This document shows, in pieces, positions 1 to 10,598 of a DNA stretch of 64,000 bases; position 1 is the stretch's first letter, and each line of letters starts with the position of its first letter. The position numbers and the translations under genes were made by a program. The stretch covers positions 1-64,000 of the forward strand of contig CACYOO010000011.1 in NCBI GenBank assembly GCA_902776035.1, read 5' to 3'. The notes under the pieces were generated by a model that had not been told where the DNA came from, did no database searches, and worked only from the letters and a program-made list of their open reading frames with translations. This DNA comes from an uncultured bacterium (lineage in GTDB: Bacteria > Cyanobacteriota > Vampirovibrionia > Gastranaerophilales > Gastranaerophilaceae).

Positions 1-151
1 CCTTTAACCTTTTTAAACCTTACACTATTATAAAAACATTCTTCTTCCAATAATTGCCATGTTTTTCACGTTTTGTTAAGTTATGTTACAATACATGAGT
101 CTTATTTTTAAAAACATGATAAGAGTGTTGCTATTGTTGCATTTTAGCAAT

Positions 152-183
152 AAAAAGGGCTGATATTTTATCAGTCCTTTTTA
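152..183. terminator. Bidirectional intrinsic terminator downstream of ileS
   Basis: An A-run/T-run flanked hairpin with a 14-bp stem (one G-T pair) and a 3-nt loop. It sits about 35 bases after the ileS stop codon, so it probably ends the ileS transcript on the minus strand. The T-run on the plus side lets it also end transcripts entering from the left edge. The rest of 1-150 contains no gene that I can support. Confidence 0.8.
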
Positions 184-216
184 GTTTATAAAAATATTAA
201 TGAAAAAATAAATTAA

Positions 217-3030
217 TTAAATTGCATCTTGGCAGTCAGAACAAATACCATCGTCATTTAATTTACGATATTTCCAACATCTTGAGCATTTTTCACCTTC
301 TGCTTTTGTTACCCAAACAGTACAATTTTCTTCCGTATATTCATTTAATACAATTTCAGGTTTTTCAGATGATAAATAAGCTTGTGAAGTAATAAAAATA
401 TTGCATAGTTCATCTTCTGCTTTTTTCAAAACTTCATAATTTTCATCGGCTTTTAAATAAACTGCTACTTCCAAAGAACTTCCAACTTTCTTTTCAGCTC
501 TTAATGGCTCAATAGCTCTTGTTACAATTTCACGAGTTTTTAATATTTTGGTAAAATCATCTTCCAATGTTTTATTATTCCATTCATCTTTAACTTCAGG
601 CCATTTTGCAAGCAAAATACTTTCTAAGCCGTTACATTGATTTTCAGGGACATTTTGCCAAATATCTTCTGCTTGATGTGGCATTACAGGTGTAATAATC
701 CTAACCAAAGCTTGTAATATCTCATAAAGAACAGTTTGACAAGCTCGTCTTGAAACTGATTTCTTACCTGATGTATAAAGACGGTCTTTTACAATATCTA
801 GATAGAACGAACTTAAATCAACAGATGCAAAATTTTGTAAACATTGGAAATATTTATAAAATTCATAATCATCAAATGCTTCTTCAACATTTTTTACCAG
901 TTGATAAAGTTTGAACAATGCAAATTTATCTAAATCTTTTAATTCTTCATATTTTACATAATCTTTTTCCGGCTCAAAATCAAATAAGTTACCGATTAAA
1001 AATCTTGCAGTATTTCTTGTTTTCTTAAATATTTCTGCCAACTGTTTAATGATATTATCACCAATTTTAATATCATTTCTATAATCAACAGATGCAGCCC
1101 ACAATCTTAAAATATCTGCACCATAATTTTTAATAATATCATCAGGTCTTATATAATTTCCTAAAGATTTTGACATCTTACGACCATCTTCACCGAATAC
1201 AAAACCGTGAGTCAATACCTGCTTATAAGGTGCTTTTTTCTGTACCGCCATTGATGTTAAAAGAGAAGATTGGAACCAACCCCTGTGTTGATCGGAACCT
1301 TCAAGATACATATCAACAGGAGTGTGTCCAAGTTCTTCTGACCTTTTTTCGACAACAGATGACCAAGATACACCTGAATCAAACCAAACATCCATAATAT
1401 CTTTTTCTTTTATAAAATGCGTACTACCGCATTTAGGACATTTGATACCTTCCGGCATAAGTTCCTTTTCTGAATATTTAACCCATGCATCAGAACTTTC
1501 TTTTTCGAAAATTTTTGCTACATGTTCAATTGTTTCATCATTTACAATAACTTCTCCGCAATCTTTACAATAAAATACAGGAATTGGAACACCCCAAGCT
1601 CTTTGACGTGAAATACACCAATCATTTCTTCCTGCAACCATATTTGAAATTCTTGCTTCACCGGATGCCGGTATCCATTTAACATTTTTTATTTCATCAA
1701 GAGTTTCTTTTCTAAATTTATCTAGTTTTACAAACCATTGAGGAGTTGCTCTATATATAACAGGATGTTTACATCTCCAGCAATGAGGATAACTATGAGT
1801 TATATCAATTGCAGAAATTAAAGCTCCGCAATTTCTTAAATTCTCAATTACCATACCATCACCTTTATAGTATGGAACTCCTTTCAAATCTTCAACTTCA
1901 TCAGTCCAGCAGCCCTTTGAATCTAATGGTGAGAATACGTCTATTTTATACTTACAACAAACTTCATAGTCCTCAAGACCATGTCCCGGTGCAGTATGTA
2001 CAGAACCGGTACCTGCATCTAATGTAACATGTTCTCCGCAAATCAATCTTGATTTTCTGTTATATAACGGATGATTTGTATTTAAATTTTCTAAATGTAT
2101 ACCCTCGAAAGTTCCAAGAGTTTTAATATCTTCTTTTTCCCAACCGGCATCATTTAAAAAACTATCCAAAAGACCTGATGCAGCATAGTATACATCATTT
2201 TTATATTCAAAGAATACATACTCAAATTTAGGATGAACACTGATTGCTAAATTTGATGGAATTGTCCAAGGAGTTGTTGTCCAAATTACAGAATATATGT
2301 TTTTGTCTTTTGGAAGAAAATCAAATTTTTCCTTCAACAATTTTGAACTATCATCATCAAATTGAAATCTTACATACAAAGAAGTTGATGTTATATCTGC
2401 ATATTCAACTTCTGCTTCTGCTAATGCCGTTTCACAGGAAGCACACCAATATACAGGTTTCAAACCTTTTTCTATATAGCCATTTTTATACATTTCACCA
2501 AACACACGCACTTGTTCAGCTTCGTATTCAGGAGCAATTGTTAAATAAGGATGTTCCCAATTGCCTAATACTCCTAATCGTTTAAATTCTTTTTCTTGCC
2601 CTTCTAAACTCTTTTTAGCATATTCTCGACACTTTTCACGTAATTCAACTTCTGTGATAGCATCTCTGCCACCTTTTATATTTTTTACAACCTTATTCTC
2701 TATTGGTAAACCATGCCCGTCATATCCCGGAACATAAGGTGCATAAAAGCCCCTTAAATTTTTATATTTTATTAAAATATCCTTCAAAATTTTGTTTAAG
2801 GCAGTACCTACATGAATTTTTTCTGAACTTAAATATGGAGGTCCATCATGTAAAATAAAACTATTACTTTTATCCTTATTTTCATTCATCTTGTTATAAA
2901 TGTCATGTTCATTCCAAAATTTTTGAATTTCCGGCTCTTTTTGAGTTGCATTTGCACGCATTGCAAGCGTAGTTTGCGGTAAATTCAATGTGTCTTTGTA
3001 TTCTTTTTTTTCTTCTTGTGTTTCTACCAT
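217..3030 (-). CDS. ileS: Isoleucyl-tRNA synthetase
   Basis: Cytoplasmic class I aminoacyl-tRNA synthetase that charges tRNA-Ile and edits misactivated valine. The 937-residue length is normal for the bacterial type. Visible landmarks are the N-terminal HDGPPY block (residues 61-66), the signature HIGH motif in the altered form HVGT (73-76) with one extra residue before it, the editing-domain core, the motif GRKMSKSLGN near residue 620, and a C-terminal zinc-binding pair CxxC...CxxC (Cys 915, 918, 930, 933). It is a single gene followed by a terminator and is preceded upstream by the symporter gene, about 20 bases away on the same strand. The only oddity is the HIGH motif; everything else is canonical, so the assignment is very secure. 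Confidence 0.97.
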   Translation of the reverse strand: MVETQEEKKEYKDTLNLPQTTLAMRANATQKEPEIQKFWNEHDIYNKMNENKDKSNSFILHDGPPYLSSEKIHVGTALNKILKDILIKYKNLRGFYAPYVPGYDGHGLPIENKVVKNIKGGRDAITEVELREKCREYAKKSLEGQEKEFKRLGVLGNWEHPYLTIAPEYEAEQVRVFGEMYKNGYIEKGLKPVYWCASCETALAEAEVEYADITSTSLYVRFQFDDDSSKLLKEKFDFLPKDKNIYSVIWTTTPWTIPSNLAISVHPKFEYVFFEYKNDVYYAASGLLDSFLNDAGWEKEDIKTLGTFEGIHLENLNTNHPLYNRKSRLICGEHVTLDAGTGSVHTAPGHGLEDYEVCCKYKIDVFSPLDSKGCWTDEVEDLKGVPYYKGDGMVIENLRNCGALISAIDITHSYPHCWRCKHPVIYRATPQWFVKLDKFRKETLDEIKNVKWIPASGEARISNMVAGRNDWCISRQRAWGVPIPVFYCKDCGEVIVNDETIEHVAKIFEKESSDAWVKYSEKELMPEGIKCPKCGSTHFIKEKDIMDVWFDSGVSWSSVVEKRSEELGHTPVDMYLEGSDQHRGWFQSSLLTSMAVQKKAPYKQVLTHGFVFGEDGRKMSKSLGNYIRPDDIIKNYGADILRLWAASVDYRNDIKIGDNIIKQLAEIFKKTRNTARFLIGNLFDFEPEKDYVKYEELKDLDKFALFKLYQLVKNVEEAFDDYEFYKYFQCLQNFASVDLSSFYLDIVKDRLYTSGKKSVSRRACQTVLYEILQALVRIITPVMPHQAEDIWQNVPENQCNGLESILLAKWPEVKDEWNNKTLEDDFTKILKTREIVTRAIEPLRAEKKVGSSLEVAVYLKADENYEVLKKAEDELCNIFITSQAYLSSEKPEIVLNEYTEENCTVWVTKAEGEKCSRCWKYRKLNDDGICSDCQDAI

Positions 3031-3052
3031 TTTATTTATCCCTTATAATTTA

Positions 3053-4363
3053 TTATACTTCTGCCTTTTGTTCTTTAGTTTTTTTACCAAAATATGATAT
3101 TAGTTGTTTACGTCTTTTTTCTTTAGAAATATACTTATACATTTTTTCATCATCAAACTGATTTTCCCATCTTGCTATAACAACTGTAGCAACACAGTTA
3201 CCTATTAGATTGATTGTTGTTCTACCCATATCAAGTATATGGTCAATACCAAGTAAAATCGCAACACCAATAATAGGATAATTAAATGATGTCAAAGTTC
3301 CTGCAAGTACGATAAGAGAAACTCTTGGTACACCGGCAATACCCTTACTTGCAACCATAAGTGCTAACATCATAACAATTTGTTGTTCTATGGTCAGATG
3401 TATACCAACTAACTGAGTTGAAAATAATACTGCCATTGCCAAATGAAGTGTTGAACCATCAAGATTAAACGTATAGCCGGTTGGCATAACAAAACTTACT
3501 ATATTACGAGGAACTCCAAATTTTTCCATTATTTCCATAGATTTTGGAAGTGCTGCCTCTGAACTTGTAGTTGAAAATGCAAGCAAAATTTGCTCTTTCA
3601 AAGCATCCATCAAACGTAAAAATGGTATTTTCACCAATTTACATACTCCGAACAAAACAACAAATACAAACAGAGCAAGAGCAAAATACAAAGAAAAAAT
3701 TATCTTTGCATAAGTTTTAAGCACACCAATACCATTTGCACCAACAGTTGATGCAATTGCACCAAAAATACCTATGGGGGCAAAATACATGACGTATTCC
3801 GTAAACTTAAACATAACTTTTGCAACAGCATTCAATAAATCCAATACCGGCTTTGCAGTTTTACCCACACCACATATAGCAAGTGCAAAGAAAATTGAAA
3901 ATACTACAATTTGTATTAAATTTCCGTCTGCCATTGATTTTACGACACTTGTCGGAAACATGTGTACAATCATATCGCTCATAGAGCTGGATGATGATGT
4001 TGCTGTACCTGACATACTCTCTACAACTTGCAAATCTTTTTCTGAGGCAGAAACATTCAAACCCTCACCGGGTTTTACAATATTTCCCATTGCAAGACCT
4101 ATAAATAATGCAATGGTTGTAACAATTTCAAAATATATAATAGTTTTTAAACCAATTTTACCTAAACTTTTTATATCACCATGTCCTGCAATACCTACAA
4201 CAAGGGTAGAAAATAATAATGGTGCTATAATCATTTTAACCATATTTAAAAATATGGTAGCAAGAGGAGATAACTTCATAGAAAATACAGGAAATAACCA
4301 TCCTACAATGATTCCCAAAAATAATGCACCGAATATAAATGTTGTTAATCTGGAAGTTTTCAC
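3053..4363 (-). CDS. Dicarboxylate/glutamate:cation symporter (DAACS family)
   Basis: Inner-membrane secondary transporter that imports glutamate, aspartate or C4-dicarboxylates with Na+ or H+. It has about eight hydrophobic helices, the serine-rich hairpin motif AFSTTSSEAALP, the NLDGST motif of helix 7, and a helix-8 motif DMGRTTINLIGN. In the family the Asp and Arg of the last motif bind the substrate amino group and side-chain carboxylate; the Arg is present, which favours an acidic amino acid or dicarboxylate. The 436-residue length fits GltP/GltT/DctA. The coupling ion cannot be read from the sequence. It precedes ileS by 22 bases and may be co-transcribed with it, although no functional link is obvious. 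Confidence 0.93.
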   Translation of the reverse strand: MKTSRLTTFIFGALFLGIIVGWLFPVFSMKLSPLATIFLNMVKMIIAPLLFSTLVVGIAGHGDIKSLGKIGLKTIIYFEIVTTIALFIGLAMGNIVKPGEGLNVSASEKDLQVVESMSGTATSSSSSMSDMIVHMFPTSVVKSMADGNLIQIVVFSIFFALAICGVGKTAKPVLDLLNAVAKVMFKFTEYVMYFAPIGIFGAIASTVGANGIGVLKTYAKIIFSLYFALALFVFVVLFGVCKLVKIPFLRLMDALKEQILLAFSTTSSEAALPKSMEIMEKFGVPRNIVSFVMPTGYTFNLDGSTLHLAMAVLFSTQLVGIHLTIEQQIVMMLALMVASKGIAGVPRVSLIVLAGTLTSFNYPIIGVAILLGIDHILDMGRTTINLIGNCVATVVIARWENQFDDEKMYKYISKEKRRKQLISYFGKKTKEQKAEV

Positions 4364-4510
4364 AATAATTCCCCGTAAGATAATTATATTACAAAAAGGG
4401 GATTTTTGCTTTCATCTTGATATAAATTTAACATTTCTTTTTCATAAAAATAATAGCTTACAACTATTTAAAAAAGTCATTTATGTATTTTATAAATCAT
4501 TTAGCCATTA

Positions 4511-5230
4511 TTAAGCGAAAATAGATTCGTTAACGTATTTGCTTCTTACTCTGTTTCCTAATTCTGTAGATGTAATTTGACCATCGTGGTTTGCATCCAA
4601 ACCTCTGTTACAACGATAATAATTTTCGTTACTTGTAGTTAAAACTTCTCTTTGAGCTCTTGCAGGTAAGAAAATTAATGCATATAATTGACCTGCATTA
4701 AGTCTTTTACCTTCTAAGCCAGCCATTTTCTTGTTTTGTAAGATACATCTTTTAACTAAATCAAGTTGTTGTACACCTGACATATTTCTTATTGCATCAG
4801 TTGTTGTACCCAAAGCTCTTGCAGTTGCAGGCATAAACTGTATTAAACCGGAAGCTCCGCCTTGTTTATTTTGAGCTGCAGGATTTAAGCCGGATTCTGA
4901 ATTCATAACAGCTAATAAATCTTTGTAATCACAGCCAACTTCTTGAGCAACTTGTTTTGTTTTTTCTAAGAAATCTTTACCTAATTTTGTACTTCTTGGA
5001 GAATTGCTGTATGATACAGCTGATTGTTGAGTTGGAGCTACAGGTGTATTAAACATGAAATTAAAATTGAATAAATTTGTGAAATCAAAATTTCCACCAA
5101 AGTTAAATAATGATGGAACTGAAGCTCCTGCGAAAGGATTTGATGACATACTTTGTGCAGTTACCATTGTTTCAAACATTGCTTTGTTTATAATAGATTG
5201 CATATCGAATTGTGGAACAATTGGTGCCAT
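4511..5230 (-). CDS. Lytic transglycosylase (SLT domain) with C-terminal EF-hand loop, no signal peptide
   Basis: Predicted peptidoglycan lytic transglycosylase cleaving MurNAc-GlcNAc bonds to 1,6-anhydro ends. The SLT/goose-lysozyme core spans about residues 88-200: catalytic Glu112 lies in the motif NSESGLNP, followed by GGASGLIQFMP (124-134). A single EF-hand-like calcium loop lies at residues 212-223 (D212, N214, D216, G217, I219, E223). The first 80 residues are rich in Phe, Asn and Ser and of low complexity. There is no Sec signal peptide or transmembrane helix, although the substrate is periplasmic, so export by another route (for example the flagellar export apparatus) is possible. 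The gene is monocistronic-looking, about 120 bases downstream of the metzincin-TPR gene. Confidence 0.85.
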   Translation of the reverse strand: MAPIVPQFDMQSIINKAMFETMVTAQSMSSNPFAGASVPSLFNFGGNFDFTNLFNFNFMFNTPVAPTQQSAVSYSNSPRSTKLGKDFLEKTKQVAQEVGCDYKDLLAVMNSESGLNPAAQNKQGGASGLIQFMPATARALGTTTDAIRNMSGVQQLDLVKRCILQNKKMAGLEGKRLNAGQLYALIFLPARAQREVLTTSNENYYRCNRGLDANHDGQITSTELGNRVRSKYVNESIFA

Positions 5231-5352
5231 GTTTAATCCTTTCTCTCTTACTTTTATAAAGTATTTTTATTCAAAAAAATTGCATGTTTTAAGCAAATTT
5301 ACTTAACATAACTTTACAATACTAAAATTTAAATAATTAAAGAGATATAATG

Positions 5353-6714
5353 CTAGTTGCCTGCCCATAATAGAGCTTTTTTTATAACATCGTCTCCGTC
5401 AATATTATTTCCTGATTGTTTATAGATATTTATATATTCTTTTACTTCTTCTTTTCTGTCAGTTTGAACACATGCTGATATTAAATTATACAACAAGCTC
5501 TTATCATTTTTTCTTACTACAAATGCCTGTTTGAAATAATTATATGCACTTTCATAATTATCCATTTTCGCATAGCTTATTCCAATCATATTTGATATAT
5601 TAACTTTTGCACTTCCTTCTTTTGATAATTGATATGCCTTTTCCAATATGTTAATAGCTGCCTGATATTTTCCTGATGAATAGTAACATTCTCCCATGGA
5701 TTGATAGATTTCCGAATTATTTGGTTCTATCTGTATTGCTTTTTTATATGCTTCCAAAGCTTCGTCTTTTTGATTTGCATTATAATAAATTCTTGCAAGA
5801 TTTATCCATGATATGGCATGATTTGGGTTCATTTTTGCGTAGTTTTTCGCTTCTTCTAACTTTGTAAATTGTGCGTTAGCAGTTTCTTTTTTTAATACTT
5901 CTTCATTTCCTGAATACATCATTTTTAAAGTAACTCTATCCCTGCTGGTAAATTCACCCTTGTTGTGTCCTGCTACAGCATACATCAAATCTTTACTATT
6001 AGGACTATGTCCGATTATTCCCAATGCATGCAGCATCTCATGCATCAATGAGGCATAAAAATCTTGCTCTGAAACTTTTTTATTAGTTTTTGGATATTTA
6101 GACAACATCTTTATTTTTGCCATTTTTAGATTTTGACTCTTACTGTCAAAATAAGTGTTAGTTACACCTACCATGTAAAGCTCATTTTGCATATCATTTG
6201 TATCAAAATTTTCAACTACATCAATTACAATATCTGCCTGTTGAGGAAAACTAGCACTCGAAAATTGAAAATATCCTTTAAATGTATCATTATACTTACG
6301 CAATGCCTGATTAATAAGATTATCATATTCAGAAGAATATATATATACACTTATATCTTTTTTATTCCATTTTACAATTTGTCCGTTAGAATTTGCTGCA
6401 AAATCCAAGTAATTATCACCATTAATTATATTATCCTGAGTTTCATCAACTTGCGGCTGAAAATTATCAATATTTTTTACAGCATTTTCGGTATTTATAG
6501 TTTCAACATTATTACTCGGTTTTACGTCATCAATAGCGTAACCTAAACGTAACCTCTTTTGTTCGGATGGAGATAAAGACATAAAATCTTTTACCTCTAC
6601 AGTTGGTTTTGGAGGCCCATAATAATTAATATAATTAGCAAAACCAATTATAACAAGTAAAACAGTTAATATTAATATTTGTATAAATTCGACTTTTAAT
6701 TTAAAATTTTTCAT
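5353..6714 (-). CDS. Membrane-anchored metzincin-like metalloprotease with TPR repeats
   Basis: The N-terminus has one hydrophobic helix (about residues 9-28), then a low-complexity linker, a matrixin-like peptidase domain and at least four TPR units from about residue 285 to the end. The zinc site is HEMLHALGIIGHS (His225, Glu226, His229, His236), with a Met-turn-like DLMY at 242-245; this HExxHxxGxxGH form has one residue more than the classical metzincin motif. I start at the ATG at 6714: the longer in-frame start at 6741 is a GTG lying inside the preceding terminator hairpin. It is probably a periplasmic or envelope protease whose TPRs bind a partner. The substrate is unknown. Confidence 0.8.
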   Translation of the reverse strand: MKNFKLKVEFIQILILTVLLVIIGFANYINYYGPPKPTVEVKDFMSLSPSEQKRLRLGYAIDDVKPSNNVETINTENAVKNIDNFQPQVDETQDNIINGDNYLDFAANSNGQIVKWNKKDISVYIYSSEYDNLINQALRKYNDTFKGYFQFSSASFPQQADIVIDVVENFDTNDMQNELYMVGVTNTYFDSKSQNLKMAKIKMLSKYPKTNKKVSEQDFYASLMHEMLHALGIIGHSPNSKDLMYAVAGHNKGEFTSRDRVTLKMMYSGNEEVLKKETANAQFTKLEEAKNYAKMNPNHAISWINLARIYYNANQKDEALEAYKKAIQIEPNNSEIYQSMGECYYSSGKYQAAINILEKAYQLSKEGSAKVNISNMIGISYAKMDNYESAYNYFKQAFVVRKNDKSLLYNLISACVQTDRKEEVKEYINIYKQSGNNIDGDDVIKKALLWAGN

Positions 6715-6736
6715 ACTAATCTCTAAAATAAAACCA

Positions 6737-6770
6737 AACACGGCTATTAACTAAAAACAACCGTGTTTAA
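6737..6770 (-). terminator. Intrinsic terminator of the dnaG-sigA operon
   Basis: A perfect 8-bp inverted repeat (AAACACGG / CCGTGTTT) with a 17-nt loop, starting 18 bases past the sigA stop and followed on the minus strand by a T-rich stretch. It separates sigA from the metzincin-TPR gene. Confidence 0.65.
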
Positions 6771-6787
6771 TATAAAATTTTTATTTA

Positions 6788-7873
6788 TTAGCTTTCAACA
6801 TATTCTTTAAGTCGTTTACTACGATTTGGATGTCTTAATTTTCTTAAAGCTTTTGCTTCGATTTGTCTTATACGTTCTCGTGTTACACCAAACAATTGAC
6901 CAACTTCTTCTAATGTTCTTTGTCTACCGTCATCCATACCAAAACGTAGACGTAAAACATCTCTTTCTCTTGGAGAAAGTGTACACAATACTTCAGCCAA
7001 ATCTTCTCTTAATAAGTCAGAAGCTACTGTTTTTATAGGTGCATCTGCTTCTTTATCTTCAATAAAATCTCCCAATCTGGAATCTTCTTCTTTTCCTATT
7101 GGAGTTTCTAAAGATAATGGCTCTTGTGCAATTTTAACAATTTCTCTAAGTTTTGCAACAGAAACATTCATCTCAATAGCCAATTCTTCTTCTGTTGGCT
7201 TTCTTGAATATTCTTGTGCTAATCTTCTTGTAACCTTTTTTAATTTGTTAATTGTTTCAACCATGTGAACAGGTATACGAATTGTTCTTGCCTGATCAGC
7301 AATTGCACGAGTTATTGCTTGTCTTATCCACCATGTTGCATAAGTAGAAAATTTAAATCCTCTTTCATGGTCAAATTTTTCTGCTGCTCTTATTAAACCC
7401 AAATTACCTTCTTGAATTAAATCCAAAAACAGCATTCCTCTACCTACATATTTTTTTGCAATACTTACTACTAAACGTAAATTAGCTTGTATTAACTTTC
7501 TTTTAGCAATAGCACCCGGAGTACCACCTTGTATTATGGCTCTTGCAAGTTCTATTTCTTCATTTGCAGACAATAATTTAATTCTACCGATTTCTCGTAA
7601 ATATAATCTTACAGGATCATCTATGGCTATACCCTTTGGAACTTCTAAGTCAAGTTTACCGTCAGACATATCCATATCCATAGAACCCATATCATCATAA
7701 GGAGATTTCATCTCAATCTTATCGCTTGAAACAATATCTTCGATGTTATCCGTACTGATTTCCACGTTCATATAATTGTCTGTTTCATCTTCTGTTTTAT
7801 CAACATCAAGTATTCCTAAATTATCTTCATCAGTTATATTTACTATTGAACTTGATTGTCTTTTCTTTGCCAT
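6788..7873 (-). CDS. rpoD: Primary sigma factor of RNA polymerase (sigma-70/SigA)
   Basis: Housekeeping sigma factor directing RNA polymerase to -10/-35 promoters. Region 1.2 begins with [13 protein letters not shown]. Region 2 carries the core-binding and -10 recognition block ([13 protein letters not shown] through [17 protein letters not shown]). Region 3 follows, and region 4.2 has the helix-turn-helix [27 protein letters not shown] near the C-terminus. At 361 residues it has a short acidic region 1.1, as in cyanobacterial and Gram-positive SigA. Its ATG overlaps the dnaG stop by one base (TAATG), indicating translational coupling in the classic macromolecular-synthesis operon order. The identification is secure. 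Confidence 0.97.
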   Translation of the reverse strand: MAKKRQSSSIVNITDEDNLGILDVDKTEDETDNYMNVEISTDNIEDIVSSDKIEMKSPYDDMGSMDMDMSDGKLDLEVPKGIAIDDPVRLYLREIGRIKLLSANEEIELARAIIQGGTPGAIAKRKLIQANLRLVVSIAKKYVGRGMLFLDLIQEGNLGLIRAAEKFDHERGFKFSTYATWWIRQAITRAIADQARTIRIPVHMVETINKLKKVTRRLAQEYSRKPTEEELAIEMNVSVAKLREIVKIAQEPLSLETPIGKEEDSRLGDFIEDKEADAPIKTVASDLLREDLAEVLCTLSPRERDVLRLRFGMDDGRQRTLEEVGQLFGVTRERIRQIEAKALRKLRHPNRSKRLKEYVES

Positions 7874-9750
7874 TAATTTTCTCCGATTCTTAATTTATTA
7901 ATCTTATCTCTGAGTTTCATTTGTATCTTTAACGCCTCAGTTTCATCATCATTAACTTCCGTATAAATTTTTTTTAATTGCTGCTGTTCTTCATGCTGCC
8001 TGCATTGTTCCAATTTTTTCAAATTTTCGTCAATAACTGCCCTAAATGCTTTTTCATCTTTTAGATGAGAAAATGTTTCTGAAATACAGATTAAATCAGC
8101 TATAAGTTGTTGTATATCATTATCTTGGGAAAATTCCAAGCACAATTTATCAGTTAATTCGCTAACATTATTTACGATATTTACTAATTTGTCAATTGTA
8201 TTTTTTACAATTATTAACGTTTTATTTGTAAATTGTACACTTTTTATTTCGGATGAAATTTGAGTCGCTGATAGCGGACACTCTTTTAATAAATACAAAC
8301 TCAATATGTTTTTTTGCGCAATTTCTTCAATAGATGAAGATTTTGTTACATTCAGTGTTGAAATTTCAGGTGTTATAAAATCATTATTTCCTGCAACACT
8401 TACTTCTTTTTGTAATGCAATTTCGTCTATATCCAATGCAGAAGATACAAGTTTTACATATTCTGATTGCATTACAGGGTTTTGAATTTCATCAAGTATC
8501 GGAATAATTTGCTTTACCAGATTAGTTTTTTCCTGCGGTGTTGATAATTCCGTTTTTTGTTTTAACAGCTCATTTAACTCAAAATCTAATAGTAATGGTG
8601 CATGTTGTATATACGCTTTAAAAGCTTCCGCTCCTGAACTTCTTATAAACTCATCAGGATCTTTACCTTCCGGTGGTGATATCACACGTATTTCACAAGA
8701 ATATTTATCATCATTTACAGCCATGTACGAATCGTCAAATTGTTTTACATTACCTAACCCCTGAAAAGCATTCTTTATTAAATCTCCCCCCCGCTTTGTT
8801 GCATTTTGACCTGCTAAATCGGTATCAAATGATAAATATATTTTTCTGCTTTTTGAATATTTAGAAAGTAATTTTACATGTTCCGATGTCATTGAAGTTC
8901 CGCAAGAGGCAACAGCATTTCTTACTCCATGAACTTGAGATGATATAACATCAAAATAACCTTCCATTATAATAACACTGTCTTCTTGTTTTATTGATTC
9001 TTTAGCTTGGTATAGTCCGTATAAAATACGACTTTTATTATATATAGAAGAATCAGATGAATTTAAATATTTAGGATTTTGACCTTCCTCTATCGCCCTT
9101 GCACCAAAAGCAACAAAATCTCCCTGTTCATTTTGTATAGGTATCATTATACGATTTCTAAATCGGTCTATATAGCCACCCTTATTAGATTTTAAAATCA
9201 AACCGGCATTTTCTAAAATATTATCACTATATTTTAATTTTAATTTTTTGTATAAATCATCCGGTGATTTTGAGGATAAGCCAAGATTATAACTTGAAAT
9301 TACAGCAGGGGTTATATCTCTTTTAGCAAGATATGACATTGCTATATCATCTTTATCTTCAGATAATAACTTATCTGAATAAAATTTAACTGCAGTTTGA
9401 AATGCCTCCAGCATTTCTGCATGTTCTTCCTTATTTTTTTTATAATTACCGTTATATTCAGGAAGTTCGATGTGATAAAGTTCTGCAAGATATTTTATAG
9501 TTTGTATATAATCCCAATTATGAATTTTCATTAGAAAGGTAATACTATCCCCACCAACACCGCATCCGAAGCATTTGAAAAAACCTCTCTCCGGATTAAC
9601 GGAAAAAGATGGAGTTTTTTCACCATGAAAAGGACACAAACCCCAATAGTTTGAGCCCCTTTTTTTTAAAATAACTTCGTTTGATACTATTTCTAAAATA
9701 TCAACCTGATTTTTTATTTGTAGAACAGCATCCTGAAATGTATTACTCAT
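7873..9750 (-). CDS. dnaG: DNA primase
   Basis: Synthesises RNA primers at the replication fork. The N-terminal CHC2-type zinc ribbon has ligands Cys39, His42, Cys60 and Cys63, followed by the DnaG catalytic core. The Toprim domain is visible as EGYFDVIS (about residue 260) and DTDLAGQNA (about residue 305). The C-terminal ~200 residues should contain the DnaB-interaction domain but are poorly conserved. The 625-residue length is normal. It lies 37 bases after fabI and is translationally coupled to sigA, so it belongs to the fabI-dnaG-sigA operon. Confidence 0.96.
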   Translation of the reverse strand: MSNTFQDAVLQIKNQVDILEIVSNEVILKKRGSNYWGLCPFHGEKTPSFSVNPERGFFKCFGCGVGGDSITFLMKIHNWDYIQTIKYLAELYHIELPEYNGNYKKNKEEHAEMLEAFQTAVKFYSDKLLSEDKDDIAMSYLAKRDITPAVISSYNLGLSSKSPDDLYKKLKLKYSDNILENAGLILKSNKGGYIDRFRNRIMIPIQNEQGDFVAFGARAIEEGQNPKYLNSSDSSIYNKSRILYGLYQAKESIKQEDSVIIMEGYFDVISSQVHGVRNAVASCGTSMTSEHVKLLSKYSKSRKIYLSFDTDLAGQNATKRGGDLIKNAFQGLGNVKQFDDSYMAVNDDKYSCEIRVISPPEGKDPDEFIRSSGAEAFKAYIQHAPLLLDFELNELLKQKTELSTPQEKTNLVKQIIPILDEIQNPVMQSEYVKLVSSALDIDEIALQKEVSVAGNNDFITPEISTLNVTKSSSIEEIAQKNILSLYLLKECPLSATQISSEIKSVQFTNKTLIIVKNTIDKLVNIVNNVSELTDKLCLEFSQDNDIQQLIADLICISETFSHLKDEKAFRAVIDENLKKLEQCRQHEEQQQLKKIYTEVNDDETEALKIQMKLRDKINKLRIGEN

Positions 9751-9787
9751 AACTATACTTTAACATTAGATTAAAAATAAAAACAAA

Positions 9788-10585
9788 TTATTCTTTCATT
9801 GCATTAATTTCATCAATTGAAGCATAAACTGTTCTGCATCCGCAATCACAATATAAAATTTCACCTGTAGTTCCGCTTGACAAATGAGATGCTAAAAATA
9901 ATCCGGCATTTCCAACATCATCTAATGTTGTATTTCTACTCAATGGTGATTTTAATGAAGCTGCTTTAAGCATATAATCAAAGCCGGAAATTCCACGAGC
10001 GGCAAGTGTTTTAATAGGGCCTGATGATAAGCAGTTAACTCTTATTCCATCTTTACCCAAATCCATAGCTAAGTATCTTGCAGATGCTTCAAGTGCAGCT
10101 TTTGCAACACCCATTATATTATAATTTGCAACAGCAAATTCCGAACCCAAATAAGTTAATGCTAATATTGAACCACCTTCATTCATTACAGGTCGTGCAT
10201 TTCTGCAAAGAGTTACAAGTGAGTATGAGCTTACACCTAAAGCTAAATCCCATCCGTTTTTAGAAGTATTTATAAATTCACCTTGCAAATCGTCTTTATT
10301 TGCAAAAGCAACAGCATGTACAACAAAATCTAATTTACCGTATATTTTTTTACATTCCTCAAATACAGATTTAACTTCATCTTCTTTTGTAACATCGCAT
10401 GACATGATAAGTTTTGCATTCATATCTTCTGCTATAGGTCTTACACGTTTTTCCATTACTTCTCCGGCGTATGTAAAAGCTATATCTGCACCTTCATCAA
10501 ACAATTTTTTTGCTACTCCGTAAGCTATACCATGAGTATTTGATACTCCAAATATAACACCCTTTTTTCCTTCCATTATTGACAT
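9788..10585 (-). CDS. fabI: Enoyl-[acyl-carrier-protein] reductase (NADH)
   Basis: Catalyses the last reduction of each fatty-acid elongation cycle in the cytoplasm. It is an atypical short-chain dehydrogenase with the FabI-type nucleotide motif GVSNTHGIAYGVAK (13-26) and catalytic residues Tyr145, Tyr155 and Lys162 (Y-x6-K), matching the FabI spacing. The 265-residue length is typical. The start is supported by an AAAGGAG site seven bases upstream. It sits 13 bases after the MsmX-like ATPase gene and 37 bases before dnaG, so membrane-lipid synthesis is apparently co-transcribed with replication and transcription initiation genes. Confidence 0.95.
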   Translation of the reverse strand: MSIMEGKKGVIFGVSNTHGIAYGVAKKLFDEGADIAFTYAGEVMEKRVRPIAEDMNAKLIMSCDVTKEDEVKSVFEECKKIYGKLDFVVHAVAFANKDDLQGEFINTSKNGWDLALGVSSYSLVTLCRNARPVMNEGGSILALTYLGSEFAVANYNIMGVAKAALEASARYLAMDLGKDGIRVNCLSSGPIKTLAARGISGFDYMLKAASLKSPLSRNTTLDDVGNAGLFLASHLSSGTTGEILYCDCGCRTVYASIDEINAMKE

Positions 10586-10598
10586 AATTATTTCTCCT

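Noticed and set aside
3774-4514. A 246-codon plus-strand frame opposite the symporter gene
   Set aside because: The opposite strand encodes a complete DAACS transporter with all motifs; this frame has no recognisable domain.
6715-6741. Upstream GTG start for the metzincin-TPR protein
   Set aside because: It lies inside the terminator hairpin of the preceding operon; the ATG at 6714 directly begins a membrane anchor.
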